Source: a virus. Taken from it: a stretch of 43,491 bases of DNA. The DNA is taken from positions 1 through 43,491 of the IMG/VR virus record IMGVR_UViG_3300020056_000052. The stretch is one strand, 5' to 3'. Shown in pieces: positions 41,608-43,491 of this stretch. The stretch's first letter is position 1, and every line of letters begins with the position of its first letter. The position numbers and the translations under genes were made by a program. Under the pieces are notes generated by a model. The model did no database searches. It saw only the letters and a list, made by a program, of their open reading frames with translations, and was not told where the DNA came from.

Positions 41608-41989
41608 TTTCAGTGCATTGCTTTCTTCTATAGTCGTCTATTGCTTGTTTGATGGCGTCTTCTGCCAGTACAGAGCAATGAATTTTTACTGGAGGTAGAG
41701 AGAGTTCGTCAACTATGTGTGTGTTTTTGATTTCCAACGCCTCGTCCACTGTCTTACCTTTAATCCATTCTGTAGCTAGGCTTGAGGATGCAATCGCAGA
41801 TCCACATCCAAAGGTTTTGAACTTTGCGTCAGTTATTTTTCCGTCTTCAACTTGTATTTGTAGCTTCATCACATCTCCGCACTCTGGTGCTCCTACTAGG
41901 CCTGTGCCTACATTAGGTGCGGTTTTGTCTAGAGATCCGACGTTGCGTGGGTTGTCGTAGTGATCAATTACGCCTGTTGAGTATGCCAT
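41594..41989 (-). CDS. iscU: IscU-type Fe-S cluster assembly scaffold
   Basis: This 131-aa protein aligns over its whole length with bacterial IscU (E. coli 128 aa). The cluster ligands are all present: C37 and D39 in APECGDVMKLQI, C62 in FGCGSAIASSS, and H104-C105 in KIHCS. The HscA chaperone recognition motif LPPVK is intact at 98-102. It should accept sulfur from host IscS and iron to build [2Fe-2S] clusters with host HscA/HscB. Only the scaffold is seen; no iscS, hscA, iscA or fdx lies in the window. The ATG overlaps the lipoprotein stop (TAATG), so translation is coupled. The pattern is that of proteobacterial IscU and was probably acquired from a host. Confidence 0.96.
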   Translation of the reverse strand: MAYSTGVIDHYDNPRNVGSLDKTAPNVGTGLVGAPECGDVMKLQIQVEDGKITDAKFKTFGCGSAIASSSLATEWIKGKTVDEALEIKNTHIVDELSLPPVKIHCSVLAEDAIKQAIDDYRRKQCTENGTT

Positions 41990-43119
41990 TACTTGTTGCC
42001 TTTATTGTTGCCATTGTTGTTTTCGTTCCCATTGCCATTACCATTAGAGTTCCCATTGCCATTGCTAGCATCACTATCGTCATTATCATCATTATTTCCA
42101 TTATTATTGTCATTCCCGTTATCATCGTCAACTATATTAACCTTTAATTCTTCATTTGTATAGCTACTAGTTCCATTAGTAATGTTATCAATATTTATCA
42201 ATATGTTCTCATTACCATTAGAATCATTAACATTATCGTCAATTGCGATTATAGTAATATAATTACTTGTTCCGCCAGCTAAAATGTCAATCCAGCTTGA
42301 GGATATTGAGTAGTCTTCTCCTGCTGCAGCTGTTCCTGTAACTTTTAGTGTAACTCTTACATCTACAGTTGTAACTTCTGACAAGGTTGCGGTTACAGTT
42401 ACATTGTCTTGATTTGCTTCTTTGATGTTATCCCCAGATATAGTTACAGTTACAATAGGAATTACTGGAGGAGGTTCTTCTTTAGGTTCTTCTTCCTCTT
42501 TGCCATACTCTTGTAGCGTAGTAGAAAGAACTTTTAGCTCTTCGTTGTCAGCAATATGCTCTGCCAATCCTTCTGATGATAGGGTTTGATGTAGGTGATC
42601 CAGTGCGTCTTCTGCTGTAACCATTGTCTTTCCTACAGTTGCAGTTACAACGGCTGCTTCTTCAGCAAACGAATCTACAGGTACGTCAAACTCTACAGAC
42701 TCATACTTTAGTTTTTCTCTTGTGTTTGATGCGATTGTGATGCCATTTGACGGATCTCCGTCAGCATCTAGTGTCTGTAATAGTCTAGATAGGTTGATTA
42801 CTTTGTTATCTGCTGTACCAGAAGCGCCCATTACCTCTACTGGTGTTAGGGTAGGACCGGCTGTTGTAGTGCCTAAGTCAATATTACCTAGCTGAAAGGA
42901 TACAGTGTCGCCCGGATTATACCAAAATCTACCTTGTTCATCTGTAATACCACCAAGTCCTGAGGAGGTTTGGTAATCTACGCCAGCTACTTCTGAGTCT
43001 TTGAATACGCCTGGTGTGCCTTCTCGTATCACATCATCCACAGTTAGGATTTCATCTTCGCTCAATGGGGCGCAGGATACAAGTAATAAGGGTATGAGTA
43101 CTTTAGAAAGGTGAGACAT
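41989..43119 (-). CDS. Calx-beta-type lipoprotein with Asn/Asp-rich tail
   Basis: The 376-aa protein starts with a lipoprotein signal: MSHLSKVLIPLLLVSC with lipobox LVSC and Cys16. Residues 28-205 resemble a domain I recall from marine gammaproteobacterial secreted proteins (FKDSEVAGVDYQTSSGLGGI, TDEQGRFWYNPGDTVSFQLG, then NLSRLLQTLDADGDPSNGI). A Glu/Pro linker follows, then a Calx-beta-like Ca2+-binding domain at about 218-332 (VTVTISGDNIKEANQDNVTV, AAGEDYSISS, IIAIDDNVND, VNIVDDD). The last 43 residues are a run of Asn, Gly and Asp. No clear Shine-Dalgarno precedes the ATG. It would be anchored in the host envelope. Superinfection exclusion, adhesion or lysis roles are guesses. Confidence 0.87.
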   Translation of the reverse strand: MSHLSKVLIPLLLVSCAPLSEDEILTVDDVIREGTPGVFKDSEVAGVDYQTSSGLGGITDEQGRFWYNPGDTVSFQLGNIDLGTTTAGPTLTPVEVMGASGTADNKVINLSRLLQTLDADGDPSNGITIASNTREKLKYESVEFDVPVDSFAEEAAVVTATVGKTMVTAEDALDHLHQTLSSEGLAEHIADNEELKVLSTTLQEYGKEEEEPKEEPPPVIPIVTVTISGDNIKEANQDNVTVTATLSEVTTVDVRVTLKVTGTAAAGEDYSISSSWIDILAGGTSNYITIIAIDDNVNDSNGNENILINIDNITNGTSSYTNEELKVNIVDDDNGNDNNNGNNDDNDDSDASNGNGNSNGNGNGNENNNGNNKGNK

Positions 43120-43132
43120 TATTGCAGCCCAT

Positions 43133-43158
43133 AAAAAAAGGAGCCAATAATTGACTCC
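43133..43158 (-). terminator. Rho-independent terminator behind gp23
   Basis: On the minus strand, GGAGTCAA, loop TTA, TTGGCTCC form an 8-bp stem with one G-T wobble, followed at once by seven T residues (43133-43139). It ends transcription of the capsid gene 27 nt after its stop. The hairpin also lies immediately downstream of a late box at 43165-43172, so it would form the very 5' end of the lipoprotein-iscU transcript. Confidence 0.88.
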
Positions 43159-43164
43159 TAATTT

Positions 43165-43172
43165 TATTTATC
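43165..43172 (-). promoter_or_regulatory. Late promoter box GATAAATA for lipoprotein-iscU
   Basis: GATAAATA on the minus strand lies 12 nt after the gp23 stop and 46 nt before the lipoprotein ATG. Initiation about 6 nt downstream would start just at the terminator hairpin, allowing a new transcript to escape the stop that ends gp23 mRNA. Confidence 0.65.
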
Positions 43173-43184
43173 GACTTTGCAGTA

Positions 43185-43491
43185 TTACATAAAGGAAATG
43201 GTACTATCCTTAATACCAATTTTTCCTAAGTAATCAGCAGCATTACCAAGAGATGATGCAGTGTTTGTCAGCTCTACGTATCCGTATCGTGTCATAAACG
43301 AAACGACTGGCTCGAAGGTAGCTGGATCAAGCACAACGCCTGAACTCATCAATGGAATGTATGGACAGTAGAATGCAGGAGCATCGCTTTCAGATGTACC
43401 TTTGTATCCGATCAATACAGGAGCATCGTCACGAGCATATGTATCTACATAAATCTTCATGGAGTTATTCAAAGTTCCTACAAACTTGGTG
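43185..43491 (-). CDS. gp23: Major capsid protein (T4 gp23-like), C-terminal end only
   Basis: The frame is open to the right edge, so the N-terminal part is outside the window; 101 codons plus stop are visible. The sequence TKFVGTLNNSMKIYVDTYAR, then VLIGYKGTSESDAPAFYCPY and MTRYGYVEL follows the T4 gp23 C-terminal pattern AGTLN, K-Y-DxYAR, VGYKG, DA, YAPY and KTRYG. It is the main hexamer-forming shell subunit. A strong terminator follows the stop, as expected for the most abundant late protein. Prohead, portal and scaffold genes (gp20-gp22) are not in this window. Confidence 0.92.
   Translation of the reverse strand, partial: TKFVGTLNNSMKIYVDTYARDDAPVLIGYKGTSESDAPAFYCPYIPLMSSGVVLDPATFEPVVSFMTRYGYVELTNTASSLGNAADYLGKIGIKDSTISFM

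Noticed and set aside
41989-42160. Plus-strand hydrophobic Ile/Val-rich ORF opposite the Asn-rich tail
   Set aside because: It is the antisense of an Asn/Asp/Gly low-complexity region of the lipoprotein and has no start signals.
1-43491. tRNA genes, integrase, transposase or prophage attachment sites
   Set aside because: Gaps between genes are all shorter than about 120 bp and none shows a tRNA cloverleaf or att-like duplication; no recombinase motifs were seen.

Overview
The window is a contiguous late-gene region of a T4-like myovirus. Gene families recognisable by sequence are the C-terminal end of the major capsid protein (gp23), neck proteins gp13 and gp14, tail sheath stabiliser gp15, a very large tail sheath gp18, tail tube gp19 and a second gp19/gp54-like tube protein, head completion nuclease gp4, small terminase gp16 and a T4 gp1-like dNMP kinase. 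The DNA is AT-rich by eye, coding is almost gapless, no tRNA, integrase or transposase was seen, and T4-type late promoter boxes (NATAAATA or CTAAATA) stand in front of nearly every transcription unit. No photosynthesis gene is present. A proteobacterial ISC-type IscU is carried, so a marine proteobacterial host (SAR11-, OM43- or gammaproteobacterium-like) is more likely than a cyanobacterium; this is inference.

Layout, left to right. 1-11461 (mainly minus strand): an Arg/Lys-rich repeat protein running off the left edge, a conserved unknown protein, gp16, gp4, an unknown virion-type protein, the gp54-like tube protein, gp19, gp18, a small plus-strand zinc-binding HNH-like gene, dNMP kinase and gp13. 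11462-14629 (plus strand): gp14, gp15 and a Nudix hydrolase, fired from a divergent promoter pair at 11479-11502. 14622-40839 (minus strand): about 26 kb of tail-fibre or adhesin-like genes, some 21 proteins. They are built from beta-rich repeats, four kelch-like six-bladed propellers, two FG-GAP-like seven-bladed propellers, a LamG-like lectin fold, a self-cleaving S74 chaperone domain, a 1280-residue protein with about 27 repeats, and small WNG-type modules, plus one helical protein that could be an assembly chaperone. 40885-43491 (minus strand): an unknown protein, a 45-residue ORF, IscU, a Calx-beta lipoprotein and the end of gp23.

Together these genes make the capsid shell, DNA packaging and head completion factors, the neck, the contractile tail and an unusually large set of surface-binding fibre proteins. 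The accessory genes (IscU, lipoprotein, Nudix, dNMP kinase) probably act on host Fe-S metabolism, the host envelope and nucleotide pools. The most unusual signals are the translationally coupled lipoprotein-iscU pair placed behind the major capsid gene under its own late promoter, and the propeller-rich adhesin locus whose modules recur even in the sheath and neck proteins.
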